A program made the position numbers and the translations under genes. A stretch of 64,000 bases of DNA, from the NCBI RefSeq assembly GCF_034421375.1, contig NZ_CP139779.1, positions 2,790,001-2,854,000 of the forward strand. Direction: 5' to 3'. The notes under the pieces were generated by a model, which did no database searches, was not told the origin of the DNA, and saw only the letters and a program-made list of their open reading frames with translations. This document shows positions 53,201 through 63,992 of the stretch, in pieces. Source of the DNA: Microbacterium invictum. GTDB lineage: Bacteria > Actinomycetota > Actinomycetes > Actinomycetales > Microbacteriaceae. Each line of letters begins with the position of its first letter. Within the stretch, counting starts at the first letter, position 1.

Positions 53201-53565
53201 CCCGGATTCCCTTCGTTCTGCTCGAGGATGACGTACGCGACGGCGAAGCCGGCGTCGTGCGACATGGACAGGTGCACGGCGGTGATCCCGCGGGCGACGA
53301 TGACGTCGGCGGTGCTGCCCGACAGGGTGAACTGGGGGCGACCCGAGGACTCGTTCCACACCTCGATGTCGGTCCAGTACACCCCGTCCGACCCGCCGAG
53401 CGCCTTGATCAGCGCCTCCTTGGCGGCGTAGCGGGCGGCGAGCGATCGGGGCTTCAGCGCCCGCTCGGCCGGCGAGAAGAGGCGCTCGAGCAGGCGCGGC
53501 GTGCGGTCGAGGGTGGATTCGAAGCGGGAGATGTCGACCAGGTCGACGCCGATGCCGGCGATCAT
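53197..53565 (-). CDS. acpS: Holo-[acyl-carrier-protein] synthase
   Basis: A 122-residue phosphopantetheinyl transferase that activates acyl carrier protein. The two magnesium-binding motifs GIGVDLVDISRFE (residues 4-16) and RYAAKEALIKALG are present. First gene of acpS-alr-tsaE. The next upstream sequence is a palindromic repeat. Confidence 0.96.
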   Translation of the reverse strand: MIAGIGVDLVDISRFESTLDRTPRLLERLFSPAERALKPRSLAARYAAKEALIKALGGSDGVYWTDIEVWNESSGRPQFTLSGSTADVIVARGITAVHLSMSHDAGFAVAYVILEQNEGNPG

Positions 53566-53644
53566 CCGCTCTCCTCTCCCGCGGCTGTCACCCTATCGCG
53601 GGTGCCACGGGGTGGTCGCGCGGGAGGTTGCGCCCGACGCGCGT

Positions 53645-53730
53645 GTCCCCAACTCCTGCAAATCAGCGCGCTACGGGCGCGGGGGCCCGGAATCGGGCCC
53701 GCCGGTGGCGGTTCTGCAGGAGTTGGGGAC
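53645..53730. repeat. REP-like palindrome, AACTCCTGCA family
   Basis: Perfect 16-bp arms GTCCCCAACTCCTGCA (53645-53660) and TGCAGGAGTTGGGGAC (53715-53730), with a GC-rich centre that itself pairs. It lies between acpS and the divergent lipoprotein gene. Confidence 0.78.
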
Positions 53731-53847
53731 GGACGACAGCCGGCGCAACGGGGTCGAGGGGCCGGCGGTGTTCGAGGCGGCGCCGCATCCGATAGAAAAG
53801 ATGGGCCGTGTCGTCCGAGCGGCGCCCCCTCACCTCGTGGAGTCCTC

Positions 53848-54363
53848 GTGCGCGCACTCACCACCCGCCCCGCCCTCGTCGGCGCCGTCCTTCTCGTCGG
53901 GCTCGGGCTGACCGGGTGCTCGGCCCTCGGCAACATCCTCGGCGGCGAGACCGTCACCCGCGACGAGTCGTCGCAGGAGGTGACCGAGGGCGGTACCGCC
54001 GACGTCTTCTCGCTGCGGGTCGGCGACTGCTTCGACGACGAGGACACCACCAGCGAGGAGGTCTCGCAGGTGCCGGCCGTGCCGTGCTCCGACCCGCACG
54101 ACAACGAGATCTACCACGAGTTCGAGCTGTCGGGGGATGAGTGGCCGGGCCAGGACGCGATCGATGCCGAGGCCGAGGCCGAGTGCCTGCCGGCGTTCGA
54201 CCAGTTCGTCGGGATGGCCTACGCCGACTCGATGTACGAGTGGTTCCCGCTGACCCCCACCGAGGCCGGGTGGGACCAGCTCGGCGACCGGGTCGTGCAG
54301 TGCGTGATCTACGACCCCTCGCTGGCGAAGATCGAGGGAAGCCTCGAGGGCGTCGCGAGCTGA
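53848..54363 (+). CDS. Septum-formation-domain lipoprotein
   Basis: A 171-residue exported protein. A signal peptide ends in the lipobox LGLTGC (Cys24). The mature part resembles the actinobacterial septum-formation domain: LRVGDCFDDED, VPCSDPHDNEIYHEFEL, the ECLPAFDQFVG block and a Trp-rich region before QCVIYDP. Several paired cysteines suggest disulfides. Role proposed for the family: cell-division envelope factor. GTG 53848 is chosen because it starts the signal peptide; no clear ribosome-binding site is seen. Confidence 0.8.
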   Translation: MRALTTRPALVGAVLLVGLGLTGCSALGNILGGETVTRDESSQEVTEGGTADVFSLRVGDCFDDEDTTSEEVSQVPAVPCSDPHDNEIYHEFELSGDEWPGQDAIDAEAEAECLPAFDQFVGMAYADSMYEWFPLTPTEAGWDQLGDRVVQCVIYDPSLAKIEGSLEGVAS

Positions 54364-54379
54364 ACCCTCGCGGATCGCG

Positions 54380-56335
54380 TCACGAGCCGGCGAACCCCTC
54401 ACCCGGGAACCCGCCGGCGTACGCCAGGATCCGCGAGAGGACGAAGGCCCCCGAGTACTGCGCGATCGCCTGGAACTTGTCGGCGACGTCGCCCTCACGG
54501 GCGACCCCCGCCTGTTCGTACGCCCCCGCGATGAGCACCGGCGGCGTCCCCTCAGCGGTGAGGATGCCGGCGCCCCGGGCGGTCTGCGTGCGACCGAGGT
54601 CGAGGGCCGAGGTCAGGATCGTCTCGGACGACACCCCCACCACCTGCAGGTTCTCGTCGAGGATGCCGTTGTTGTAGTACTTCTCGATGAGCACCGCGTT
54701 GCGGGCGTAGTTGACGTAGCCGTAGCCCATCGCGGCGTACGGCGCGTTGCTCCCCTCGCCGAGGTACTGCTCGATCGAGGCGACCGACTGCTGCGCCGTG
54801 TACGACAGTGCGACGTCGGTGTCGACGGCCGCCAGGGCCGTGCGGAAGACGTCGTTCGACTGTCCGCGCGACTCGGCGATGGGTTGGATGACCCCCGATT
54901 CGAAGGCTGCCCAGTCGGCGTCGGCGGCGCGACGGAAGAACGACGCGATCGCCTCGAGGTCGGCGTCCTCGGCGATCGGCGCACCGCCGTTGTCGCGGCC
55001 GATGTCGAACACGGCCTGGGCGAACGCGAGGTTGCCACGGGCGAGGTCGTAGTAGATGAGGGGCGTCAGGACGTCGGTGAGCAGCTGCTCGATGCTCGTA
55101 TAACCCGCTGCGGCGATCGTGTCGGCGATCCGCTGCAGACTCGCCGTGGCGTACTGCAGCAGGGTGTACGAATCGAAGGCGTTGCCGTAGGCGGTGACGA
55201 GCGCCTCGGCGTCGGCGAGCGTCTCGGGCTGGTACGTGCTGAGCTGATCGAGGAAGGCGGTGAACTCGCCCTCGGCGCTGGCCGCGCCGTCGAGCCGCGC
55301 CCCGATCGCGTTGCCGCCCGAGGTGAGGAGGTCCTGCACCGTGCGGAACGTCGAGGCCGTCGCCTGCATGACCGCGGCGGCCTGCGACGCCTCGAAGAAT
55401 GCCCCGCCCTGAAGCGCCTGCACCTGAAGCTGACGGGCACGATCGGCGTACGCCGCCGCTTCGGCGGGGATCGTCCCCGCCGCCTGCTGCACGACCGGGT
55501 CGAGGGCGGAGAACTCGGCCAGGGCCCGGTCGTACGTCGCAAGCATCGCGTCGCCCGCGCTTTGGAACTTCGTGTACGCCGCATCCGAGATGGCCGGCGC
55601 CGCGTCATCCGCGGGCCTCGGCAGCTCCTCGCCGGTCAGCAGCGGATAGGCGTCGTACACGTCGGCGACCTCGACGACCTCCACGCCGCCGCTTCGGCCG
55701 AGCGAGACGACGTCGACGAGGTTCCCGGCCGCGTCGGGGACGTTGCGCTGACCGGCCGGGATGAGCACGGTCGTGATCTCGCCCGCGTCGATGACGCCCT
55801 GGACCTTCTCGGGGATCCCCCCGACGGTGCCGACCGTTCCCATCGGGTTGATGGTGCCGGTCATCGTCACGTCGTTGGCGATGGCGTCGCCGTAGTAGAG
55901 CGAGAGGATGCCGACGGTCGTCAGCGCCCCCGCGCTCGGCCCGTCGATCCGGCCGTCGAACGCGAAGCGGTACGAGACGTCCAGGGGCGCCCCGGTGAGG
56001 AGGGTCGCGACCGACACGGCGTTCCACGACGCCGCCTGGGTCATGTCGCCGACCCCCGACACCTCGTCCTCGGAGATGTCGATGCTGAGCTCGCCGTCAT
56101 CCGACGGCGCGACCGAGATGCGCTGGGTCGCCACCCCGCCGGTGTCGCCGGCTGCGTAGAGCACCTGCAGCTCGGTCTCGGATGACGCGAAGCCACCCGC
56201 TCCCCCACCGCCGCCGGTCGCGCTGTCGACGATGGCGTCGGAGATGAAGGTGCAACCGGATGCCGCGAGCACGGCGGTCAGCACGACGGTGGCCAGGATG
56301 CCGCGCGCCAGGCGCGGCCGGGAGCGGTCGATCAC
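54380..56335 (-). CDS. Lon-type (S16) serine protease lipoprotein without AAA+ domain
   Basis: A 651-residue exported protein. The signal peptide has lipobox LAASGC (Cys28). Residues about 55-250 are a Lon C-terminal-type proteolytic domain. Ser134 in DGPSAGAL and Lys177 in IPEKVQG form the Ser-Lys dyad with the same 43-residue spacing as in E. coli Lon (679 and 722). The remaining 400 residues are helical and rich in Ala, Gln and Asn, with no ATPase motifs. It therefore acts outside the membrane without ATP; substrates are unknown. GTG 56335 is the likely start; TATATA (minus strand, near 56350) may be its -10. Confidence 0.85.
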   Translation of the reverse strand: MIDRSRPRLARGILATVVLTAVLAASGCTFISDAIVDSATGGGGGAGGFASSETELQVLYAAGDTGGVATQRISVAPSDDGELSIDISEDEVSGVGDMTQAASWNAVSVATLLTGAPLDVSYRFAFDGRIDGPSAGALTTVGILSLYYGDAIANDVTMTGTINPMGTVGTVGGIPEKVQGVIDAGEITTVLIPAGQRNVPDAAGNLVDVVSLGRSGGVEVVEVADVYDAYPLLTGEELPRPADDAAPAISDAAYTKFQSAGDAMLATYDRALAEFSALDPVVQQAAGTIPAEAAAYADRARQLQVQALQGGAFFEASQAAAVMQATASTFRTVQDLLTSGGNAIGARLDGAASAEGEFTAFLDQLSTYQPETLADAEALVTAYGNAFDSYTLLQYATASLQRIADTIAAAGYTSIEQLLTDVLTPLIYYDLARGNLAFAQAVFDIGRDNGGAPIAEDADLEAIASFFRRAADADWAAFESGVIQPIAESRGQSNDVFRTALAAVDTDVALSYTAQQSVASIEQYLGEGSNAPYAAMGYGYVNYARNAVLIEKYYNNGILDENLQVVGVSSETILTSALDLGRTQTARGAGILTAEGTPPVLIAGAYEQAGVAREGDVADKFQAIAQYSGAFVLSRILAYAGGFPGEGFAGS

Positions 56336-56436
56336 CCGGTCGAGCGTACCTATATACCGGTTTAGGCCCGAGGGGCTCGAGATTAATGTTCCGTGAAAGT
56401 TCGGCGCGCACGGATGGCCGGGTGTTGTCGCCGGGC

Positions 56437-56522
56437 GTCCCCAACTCCTGCAGGACTGCACCTCGCGCGACGCCGAGCCCCGGAGTCAGACCCGCCCGGC
56501 CGATTCTGCAGGAGTTACGGAC
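56437..56522. repeat. REP-like palindrome, AACTCCTGCA family
   Basis: The arms GTCCCCAACTCCTGCA (56437-56452) and TGCAGGAGTTACGGAC (56507-56522) pair with one mismatch. It lies between glmS and the Lon-type gene, 38 bp past the glmS stop, and may serve as a terminator. Confidence 0.72.
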
Positions 56523-56559
56523 AGCGGCAGGACACGAGCCTCCCGCGCGTGGCGACCCG

Positions 56560-58413
<1,854 letters not shown>

Positions 58414-58768
58414 GGATTCCATCGTAGGCGGGCGAGGCTGGACGCCCGCCCCGCGCCGGGCGCCCGGGATGACGGGCGGGTGAGCGCGGGTGAGCCGAGG
58501 GTGAAAACGAGGGTGAAAAGGGCGGATGCGAGGGCTTTTCCCTTGAGCCTGCGGTCGCGGCCTGCATACGCTTCACCCGACTGCGCGGAACCCGAAACCG
58601 CGTGATCGACGGGCTACGCGCCGAGGCGCGTGGGAATTGGCGACTGGGGAGTCAGCACCCGTACTGCGTGGCGACGACGGAGTGATGCGGAACCCGAATC
58701 CGTGTTGCTCTCGAGCCGACCCTGCTCGCTGCACCGTGTCCGACAGCAGAACGGAAGAGAGCGATCTC
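58414..58768. other. Intergenic region between glmS and the glycosyltransferase operon
   Basis: No gene that I can support. It contains two copies of CGAGGGTGAAAA (near 58500), a direct repeat GCGGAACCCGAA (58585-58596 and 58687-58698), a small hairpin ACGCGC-CGAG-GCGCGT (58616-58631) and presumably the divergent promoters of both transcripts. An in-frame GTG at 58637 could extend the downstream protein, but the peptide is unlike the family. Confidence 0.5.
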
Positions 58769-59545
58769 GTGCAGCCCGAGCGCACCATCACCGTGGTGAT
58801 ACCGACCCTCAACGAAGCCCGCAACATCGAGCACGTCCTGGGACGTCTCCCCGACTCGATCACCGAGGTGATCCTCGTCGACGGCGGCTCCACCGACGCC
58901 ACCGTCGACCTGGCGACCCTCGCCTGGCCGGGCGTCCGCATCCTGACCCAGGCCCGTACGGGGAAGGGCAACGCCCTCGTCACCGGCATCCACGCCGCCA
59001 CCGGCGACGTCATCGTCACGATCGACGCCGACGGGTCGATGGACCCCGCCGAGATCGACCGGTTCGTCGGGCCGCTGTACGCCGGCGCCGACTACGTGCG
59101 CGGCAGCCGCAACGTCTCGGGCGGTGGGAGCGCCGACATCACCTGGTTCCGGGGGCTCGGCAACCGGATGCTGAACGCCCTCGCCAACGGGCTGTTCGGC
59201 ACCGCCCACACCGACCTCTGCTACGGGTACAACGCCATGACGGCCCGCGCCGCCCGCGCTCTCGCCCTTCCCGAGCCGACCGACGCCACGGCCGGCGCGC
59301 AGTGGGGCGACGGGTTCGAGATCGAGACGCTCATGCACGTGCGGGCGGTGAAGGCCGACCTCGTCACCGTCGAGGTGCCGAGCTTCGAGGCCCCGCGCCG
59401 CTTCGGCGAGAGCAACCTCAGCGCGATCCGCGACGGCTTCCGGTGCCTGCGGACGCTGCTGTACGAGCGGTTCTCCCCCGCCGTCCTCCGGGCGACCAGC
59501 CTGCCGCGCACCCGGCGACTCGTCGACGTCGCCGACGCCGAATGA
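58769..59545 (+). CDS. GT2-family glycosyltransferase, DPM-synthase-like
   Basis: A 258-residue GT-A fold enzyme: TVVIPTLNEARNIEHVL at the N-terminus, VDGGSTDATVD, and the DADGSMDP metal-binding motif. It resembles polyprenyl-phosphate mannosyl or glucosyl transferases but has no C-terminal membrane helices, so it is soluble or peripheral. GTG 58769 follows a GAGAG element by 7 nt; GTG 58736 is an alternative. First gene of an operon in which each gene overlaps the next. Confidence 0.85.
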   Translation: MQPERTITVVIPTLNEARNIEHVLGRLPDSITEVILVDGGSTDATVDLATLAWPGVRILTQARTGKGNALVTGIHAATGDVIVTIDADGSMDPAEIDRFVGPLYAGADYVRGSRNVSGGGSADITWFRGLGNRMLNALANGLFGTAHTDLCYGYNAMTARAARALALPEPTDATAGAQWGDGFEIETLMHVRAVKADLVTVEVPSFEAPRRFGESNLSAIRDGFRCLRTLLYERFSPAVLRATSLPRTRRLVDVADAE

Positions 59546-60540
59546 CCGGGGAGGCCCGCCGCGACCTCACGATCACCGTCGTCATCTGCTGCTTCACGCT
59601 CGATCGGTGGGACGACCTGGTGACGGCCCGGATGTCGCTGGCGAGCCAGACGCGCGCCCCCGACCGTGTGGTGGTGGTGGTGGATCACGACGCGGCGCTC
59701 CTCGCCGCGGCGCGCTCGCGCTTCGCCGACACCGTGGTGGTCGCCAACACCGGCACCCGCGGACTGTCGGACGCGCGGAACACCGGCGTCAACGCCGCCG
59801 GCGACGCCGACGTCGTGCTCTTCCTCGATGACGACGCCGCCGCCGAGCCGGAGTGGGTGGAACGGATGACCGCACCGTTCGCCGATCCGGCGGTGGCAGG
59901 CGTGAGCGGATTCGCCGTTCCCCGATGGGATGCCCCGGGGCGACCGTCGTGGTTCCCCGAGGAGTTCCTCTGGGTCATCGGCTGCAGCCACCGCGGGCTC
60001 CCTGCCGACGGCGGACTGCTGCGCAACCCGATCGGCAGTGCGATGGCCTTCCGCCGGACGGCGCTCCGGGATGCCGGCGGATTCGCCGTCTCGCTCGGGC
60101 GCGTGGGGCGGTCGGCGGGAGGATGCGAGGAGACCGAGCTGTCGCTGCGCGTCCTCGAGGCCGACCCGTCGGCCACGATCCGCCTGGCCGCGGGCGCCCG
60201 GGTGCATCACCGCGTCCGCGCCGACCGCCAGACGATCCGCTACTTCGTGCGCCGGTGCGTCGGCGAGGGCATCAGCAAGGCCGGCGTGGAACGCCGCCAC
60301 CGCGGCGGAGACGTCCTGCGGACCGAGCGCGCCTTCGCGCGCACCACGCTTCTCACCGCCTGGTGGCGTGCGCTGCGTCGCGGCGTCGTGCGCCTGGACC
60401 GCGCGTCGCTGGCGCGCGCCGCGGTGATCGCGATGGGGCTCGCCGCCACGGGCGCGGGTTTCGTGCTCGGGCGGTTCCGTGCCGAGGACGACGTCGCGCC
60501 GCCGTCCGTCCCGCTCGCGTCCGCGGGGGTGCCGTCATGA
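59542..60540 (+). CDS. GT2-family glycosyltransferase
   Basis: A 332-residue GT-A glycosyltransferase. Landmarks are VVICCFTLDRWDDLVTARMSLASQ, the donor-binding GLSDARNTGVNAA and FLDDDAAAEPEWV, and CEETELSLRV near residue 200 as catalytic base region. A hydrophobic segment near 290-312 may anchor it to the membrane. It probably adds a sugar to a surface polysaccharide precursor. ATG 59542 overlaps the previous stop, and the stop overlaps the next start (ATGA both). Confidence 0.85.
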   Translation: MTGEARRDLTITVVICCFTLDRWDDLVTARMSLASQTRAPDRVVVVVDHDAALLAAARSRFADTVVVANTGTRGLSDARNTGVNAAGDADVVLFLDDDAAAEPEWVERMTAPFADPAVAGVSGFAVPRWDAPGRPSWFPEEFLWVIGCSHRGLPADGGLLRNPIGSAMAFRRTALRDAGGFAVSLGRVGRSAGGCEETELSLRVLEADPSATIRLAAGARVHHRVRADRQTIRYFVRRCVGEGISKAGVERRHRGGDVLRTERAFARTTLLTAWWRALRRGVVRLDRASLARAAVIAMGLAATGAGFVLGRFRAEDDVAPPSVPLASAGVPS

Positions 60541-61826
60541 CGCTCCTCGACCGTCGCGCGCAGCTGAGCCGGGAGTGGACGGATCCGACGCTCCGGGTGA
60601 ACCACCTGATGGCCCTGAACACCGCCGGCGCGGCGGGTCTCGGTTTCGTCTTCTGGGTCGTCGTCGCCCGGCTCCTCCCCGTCGACGCGGTCGGTGCGGC
60701 GACGGCGACGATCGCCGCGGTGATCACGGTGGCGAACATCGGCCAGCTGAACCTCTACCAGTCGGCGGGGGTGCTCCTCGCGCGCACGCCGCAGCACCGC
60801 CGCCGCCGCGCCCTCGGGCTCTGGGGGCTCGCCGTCCTCGCCACCGGGGTGGTCGCGGCCGCCGCCGCGCTCCTCGGCGCGGCCACCGGATGGGCGAGCT
60901 CTCTCGCCATCCCGCTGTGGTTCGCCCCGCTCTGCGCCGTGGTCTGGTCGGCCTTCGCGGTGAAGGACGCGCTGCTCCTGGCCCTCGGCCGCGACATCGC
61001 GGTGCCGCTGGTCACCCTCGGGTACGGCCTGGCGAAGATCGGCGTGCTGCTGCTCCTCGCCGCGCAGGGTGCGACGAGCGCTCCGACGATGGTGGTCGCG
61101 ACCTTCCTGCCCGCCCTCGCCCTCCTTCCGGTCGCCGCGCTGCTGCTCTTCCTCCGCCCCGCGCGGACCGCTCCCGGCGTGGCCCTCGCGCCGGAGTCGT
61201 CACCGCGGCCCGTCGGCCGCCGCGCGGACGCCCGCTTCGTCGCCGCCGACCACGCCGGCTCGATCGCCCTGCAGGCGTGCACCACGCTCCTCCCCTTCGT
61301 CGTCTTCCTGGCGGGGGGAGCCCAGGCGGCGGCCGTGTTCGCCGCCGCCTGGACGATCGTCGTCACCCTCGACACCCTCGCCCACAACGCCGGGGTACCC
61401 CTGGCCGCCGAGATCGCGCGCTCGCCCGAGCGGGCGGGCGATCTCGCACCCCGACTCGTGCGGCGCACGATGATCCTCGTCGTGGGCGGCGCCGTCGCGA
61501 TCGCTCTCCTGGCGCACCCGCTGCTGACCCTGTTCGGCCCCGTCTACGCCGACGCCGGCACCCCCGTGCTGTGGGTGCTGGCCGCGGCATCCGTCATCCG
61601 GGCCCTGCTGATCCTGCGCCTGGCGCTCCTGCGCGCCGCCCGGCGCGCAGCCCTGGTGCTCGCCGGCGAAGCGCTCCACGCCGCCGTCGTGCTCGGGCTC
61701 GCCGCCCTCCTCGTCCCGATGTGGGGCGCGATGGGGATGGCGCTGGCGTGGCTCGCCGCGCAGATCGTGACGCTCGCGGTGGTCCACCTGCTCACGCGCA
61801 GAAAGGGGGCGTCGCATGGTGCTTGA
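60537..61826 (+). CDS. Polysaccharide flippase-like membrane protein (MOP/Wzx type)
   Basis: A 429-residue protein with about 12 hydrophobic segments and the layout of the MOP/oligosaccharide-flippase group. An N-terminal helix pair follows LMALNTAGAAGLGFVFWVVVARLLP, and the DAVGAATATIAAVITVANIGQLNL segment is typical of Wzx-like proteins. It probably moves lipid-linked oligosaccharides across the membrane. Overlaps the upstream gene by 4 bp and the next by 11 bp. Confidence 0.8.
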   Translation: MTLLDRRAQLSREWTDPTLRVNHLMALNTAGAAGLGFVFWVVVARLLPVDAVGAATATIAAVITVANIGQLNLYQSAGVLLARTPQHRRRRALGLWGLAVLATGVVAAAAALLGAATGWASSLAIPLWFAPLCAVVWSAFAVKDALLLALGRDIAVPLVTLGYGLAKIGVLLLLAAQGATSAPTMVVATFLPALALLPVAALLLFLRPARTAPGVALAPESSPRPVGRRADARFVAADHAGSIALQACTTLLPFVVFLAGGAQAAAVFAAAWTIVVTLDTLAHNAGVPLAAEIARSPERAGDLAPRLVRRTMILVVGGAVAIALLAHPLLTLFGPVYADAGTPVLWVLAAASVIRALLILRLALLRAARRAALVLAGEALHAAVVLGLAALLVPMWGAMGMALAWLAAQIVTLAVVHLLTRRKGASHGA

Positions 61827-63636
61827 ACGCGTCGACCGGCCCCGCACCGCCGGGCGTCCCGCCTTCCACCGCCCGCCCGCCCGGGTGCTCGCCGTCATCG
61901 CGGGCGCCCTCGCCGTGACCGCGGCGCACTTCGCACTCGCCCCCTGGTGGACCGGCCTCACCATCGTCGCGGCGGGCTGCCTCGCGATCGCGTTCGCCCT
62001 CGTGCTGCGGCTGCCGCAGCAGCATCCGATTCTCCTCGGCAGCCTCGTCGCCGTGTTCGCCGTCGTCCTGCACGCCACCGTGATCGTCAACGAGGGCTAC
62101 GCGCGCTTTCCCACCGCGTGGCTGCACTCGGGATACACCGCCCACGTCATGGCGCACCACGACGTGCTGCCGAGCCTCGGCGCACGCTTCAGCTGGCCGG
62201 CGTTCTTCGTCGTCACCGCCGCCGCGCTCTCGCCCATGGGGGTGGGGGTGCCCGAGGAGGTGCTGCGGTGGGCTCCGGTGTTCTTCGTGCTCGCCTGCCT
62301 GCCCCCCGTGCTCGTGATCGCGCGGCGGTGCCTGGGCGGTGTCGATCTCTCCCCCCACCCGCGGCGACGGCGCCGCGTCCCGCGGCCGGGAGCCTGGCGC
62401 ACCCCGTGGCTCGCGGTGTGGCTCTTCCCCGCCGTCAACTGGCTCGGGCAGGACTACTTCGCGCCGCAGTCGCTGGCGTTCCTCCTGGGCCTCAGCATCC
62501 TCGCCCTCGTCCTGGTGCTCGCCGACCGGCCGCCGTCGTACTGGCGCCCGCGCGACGGTGTCGTCGGGCGCGGGAGCCTGCTGTGGCCGCGCCGCCCGCG
62601 CCTTCCCGAGCGAGAGATCGCGACGGGCCGCGCCGGCCAGGCGCTGATGCTCGTCGGGGTCTTCGTCGTGCTCTGCGCAGCCGTCGCGATGGGGCACCAG
62701 CTGACGCCCTTCGTCGTGGCGCTGCAGCTGGGCGTCCTCTGGTACGCCGGGCGCCTGCCGTGGATGCTCCCGGTCTGGATCGTCGGCGTCACCGCCCTCA
62801 TCTGGGTGTCGTGGGGCGCGTCGGATTTCTGGATCCCGTTCCTGAACGACGTGTTCGGCGGGGTCGGGAACCCCGTCGGCAACGTCGCGGCGGGCATCTC
62901 GGCGCGGACGGGCGGCTCGCCCGACCACCAGCTCGTCGTGGCCGTCCGCATGGGCCTCGCCGCGGCGATCGTCGTCGCGGCCGCTGCCGGCATCGTCGTG
63001 GAGTTCGTCCGCGAACGTCGCGTCGAGCTGTCGCTGCCGCTCCTGGCCGCCGCTCCCGGCATCCTCGTGTTCGCCCAGAGCTACGGCGGCGAGGGCGTCC
63101 TCCGGGTGTTCCTCTACGCCTCGCCGTTCCTGGCGATGCTCATCGCGAAGCTGCTCCCGGTCGGCAGGCGGATGCCGCGGCGCGCAGTCTCTCTGATCGT
63201 CATCGCGACGCTCGCGATGGTGCCGCCGTTCCTCGTGGCCCGTTACGGCAATGCGCCCTTCGAACGGGTCACCCCCGACGAGGTGGCGCTGGCGTCCTGC
63301 ATGTACGACACCGCACCCGAGGGCTCGACCCTGCTGTCGGTCAGCCCGCACCTGGCGTGGCAGTTCCGCGATCTCGCCGACCACCGCCACCTGTCGGCGA
63401 ACGAGACCGCCTTCGACGCCGAGACCGTCGCCGACCTCGAGCGCCGGGTCGAAGACACACCCGAGCCGCGCTTCCTCATCGTCACCGAGCCGCAGCTGCA
63501 GTTCGTCGTCCGGTCGCTCGGCGCACCGGCGTCGTGGCCGAGCGACCTGCGCGCCGAGCTCGCGAGCGATCCCGATCTGACGCCGGTGTGCGAGAACCCG
63601 GCCGGTGTCGTCTACCGGATGGCAGGAGACCGATGA
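61816..63636 (+). CDS. Large polytopic membrane protein of the polysaccharide operon
   Basis: A 606-residue protein with about 10-12 hydrophobic segments through residue 470 and a soluble C-terminal domain of about 130 residues (VTPDEVALASCMYDTAPEGSTLLSV onward). The overall layout resembles GT-C or polymerase-type membrane proteins, with a long loop after the third helix (NEGYARFPTAWLHSGYTAHVMAHHDVLPSL). I do not recognise a named family. Context suggests a membrane glycosyltransferase or polymerase acting outside. It starts within the 3' end of the flippase gene (11-bp overlap). Confidence 0.75.
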   Translation: MVLERVDRPRTAGRPAFHRPPARVLAVIAGALAVTAAHFALAPWWTGLTIVAAGCLAIAFALVLRLPQQHPILLGSLVAVFAVVLHATVIVNEGYARFPTAWLHSGYTAHVMAHHDVLPSLGARFSWPAFFVVTAAALSPMGVGVPEEVLRWAPVFFVLACLPPVLVIARRCLGGVDLSPHPRRRRRVPRPGAWRTPWLAVWLFPAVNWLGQDYFAPQSLAFLLGLSILALVLVLADRPPSYWRPRDGVVGRGSLLWPRRPRLPEREIATGRAGQALMLVGVFVVLCAAVAMGHQLTPFVVALQLGVLWYAGRLPWMLPVWIVGVTALIWVSWGASDFWIPFLNDVFGGVGNPVGNVAAGISARTGGSPDHQLVVAVRMGLAAAIVVAAAAGIVVEFVRERRVELSLPLLAAAPGILVFAQSYGGEGVLRVFLYASPFLAMLIAKLLPVGRRMPRRAVSLIVIATLAMVPPFLVARYGNAPFERVTPDEVALASCMYDTAPEGSTLLSVSPHLAWQFRDLADHRHLSANETAFDAETVADLERRVEDTPEPRFLIVTEPQLQFVVRSLGAPASWPSDLRAELASDPDLTPVCENPAGVVYRMAGDR

Positions 63637-63992
63637 CCGATCTGCCCGCACCCGCGACCCGCACCCGTCGTCGCACGCTCGGCCTCGTCGTGTTCGGCTG
63701 GGCCCTCGCCGCCGCGTTCCTGGCCGCAGTGGGCGCGAGCGGTCCGCTCGCCCTCGCCGTGGTCGGCCCGTTCTGCCTCTTCGGCGTCGGCGTCGCCGTC
63801 GCCGCCGACGGCCGACGCTCGTTCCGCGCCGCCGAGACGCTCGCCCTCGTGGTCGCGCTCGGCCTCGGGACGGCGACCGTGGTGTCGCAGACTCTCCTGC
63901 TCGCAGGGCTGTTCGACCCGGCGACCGTCATCGGCGCGCTCGCGCTGATCACCGGAGCGATCGTCGGCATCCGCGAAGCGGTGAGCCGATGA
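63633..63992 (+). CDS. Small membrane protein of the polysaccharide operon
   Basis: A 119-residue protein with three to four hydrophobic segments (LGLVVFGWALAAAFLAAVGAS, ALAVVGPFCLFGVGVAVAAD, TLALVVALGLGTATVVSQTLLL, VIGALALITGAIVGI) and no recognised family. It overlaps the preceding gene by 4 bp and the next by 4 bp, so it is firmly part of the operon. Confidence 0.75.
   Translation: MTDLPAPATRTRRRTLGLVVFGWALAAAFLAAVGASGPLALAVVGPFCLFGVGVAVAADGRRSFRAAETLALVVALGLGTATVVSQTLLLAGLFDPATVIGALALITGAIVGIREAVSR

Noticed and set aside
53200-53359. N-terminal extension of alanine racemase
   Set aside because: It is antisense-free but overlaps acpS in another frame and lacks similarity; ATG 53200 overlaps the acpS stop in the usual ATGA manner.
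58637-58768. Longer N-terminus for the first GT2 protein of the polysaccharide operon
   Set aside because: The extra 44 residues are unlike GT2 enzymes and include the direct-repeat DNA; GTG 58769 sits just before the first beta-strand.
58414-58768. glmS ribozyme or riboswitch
   Set aside because: No conserved ribozyme core could be recognised, and such elements are mainly known from Firmicutes.
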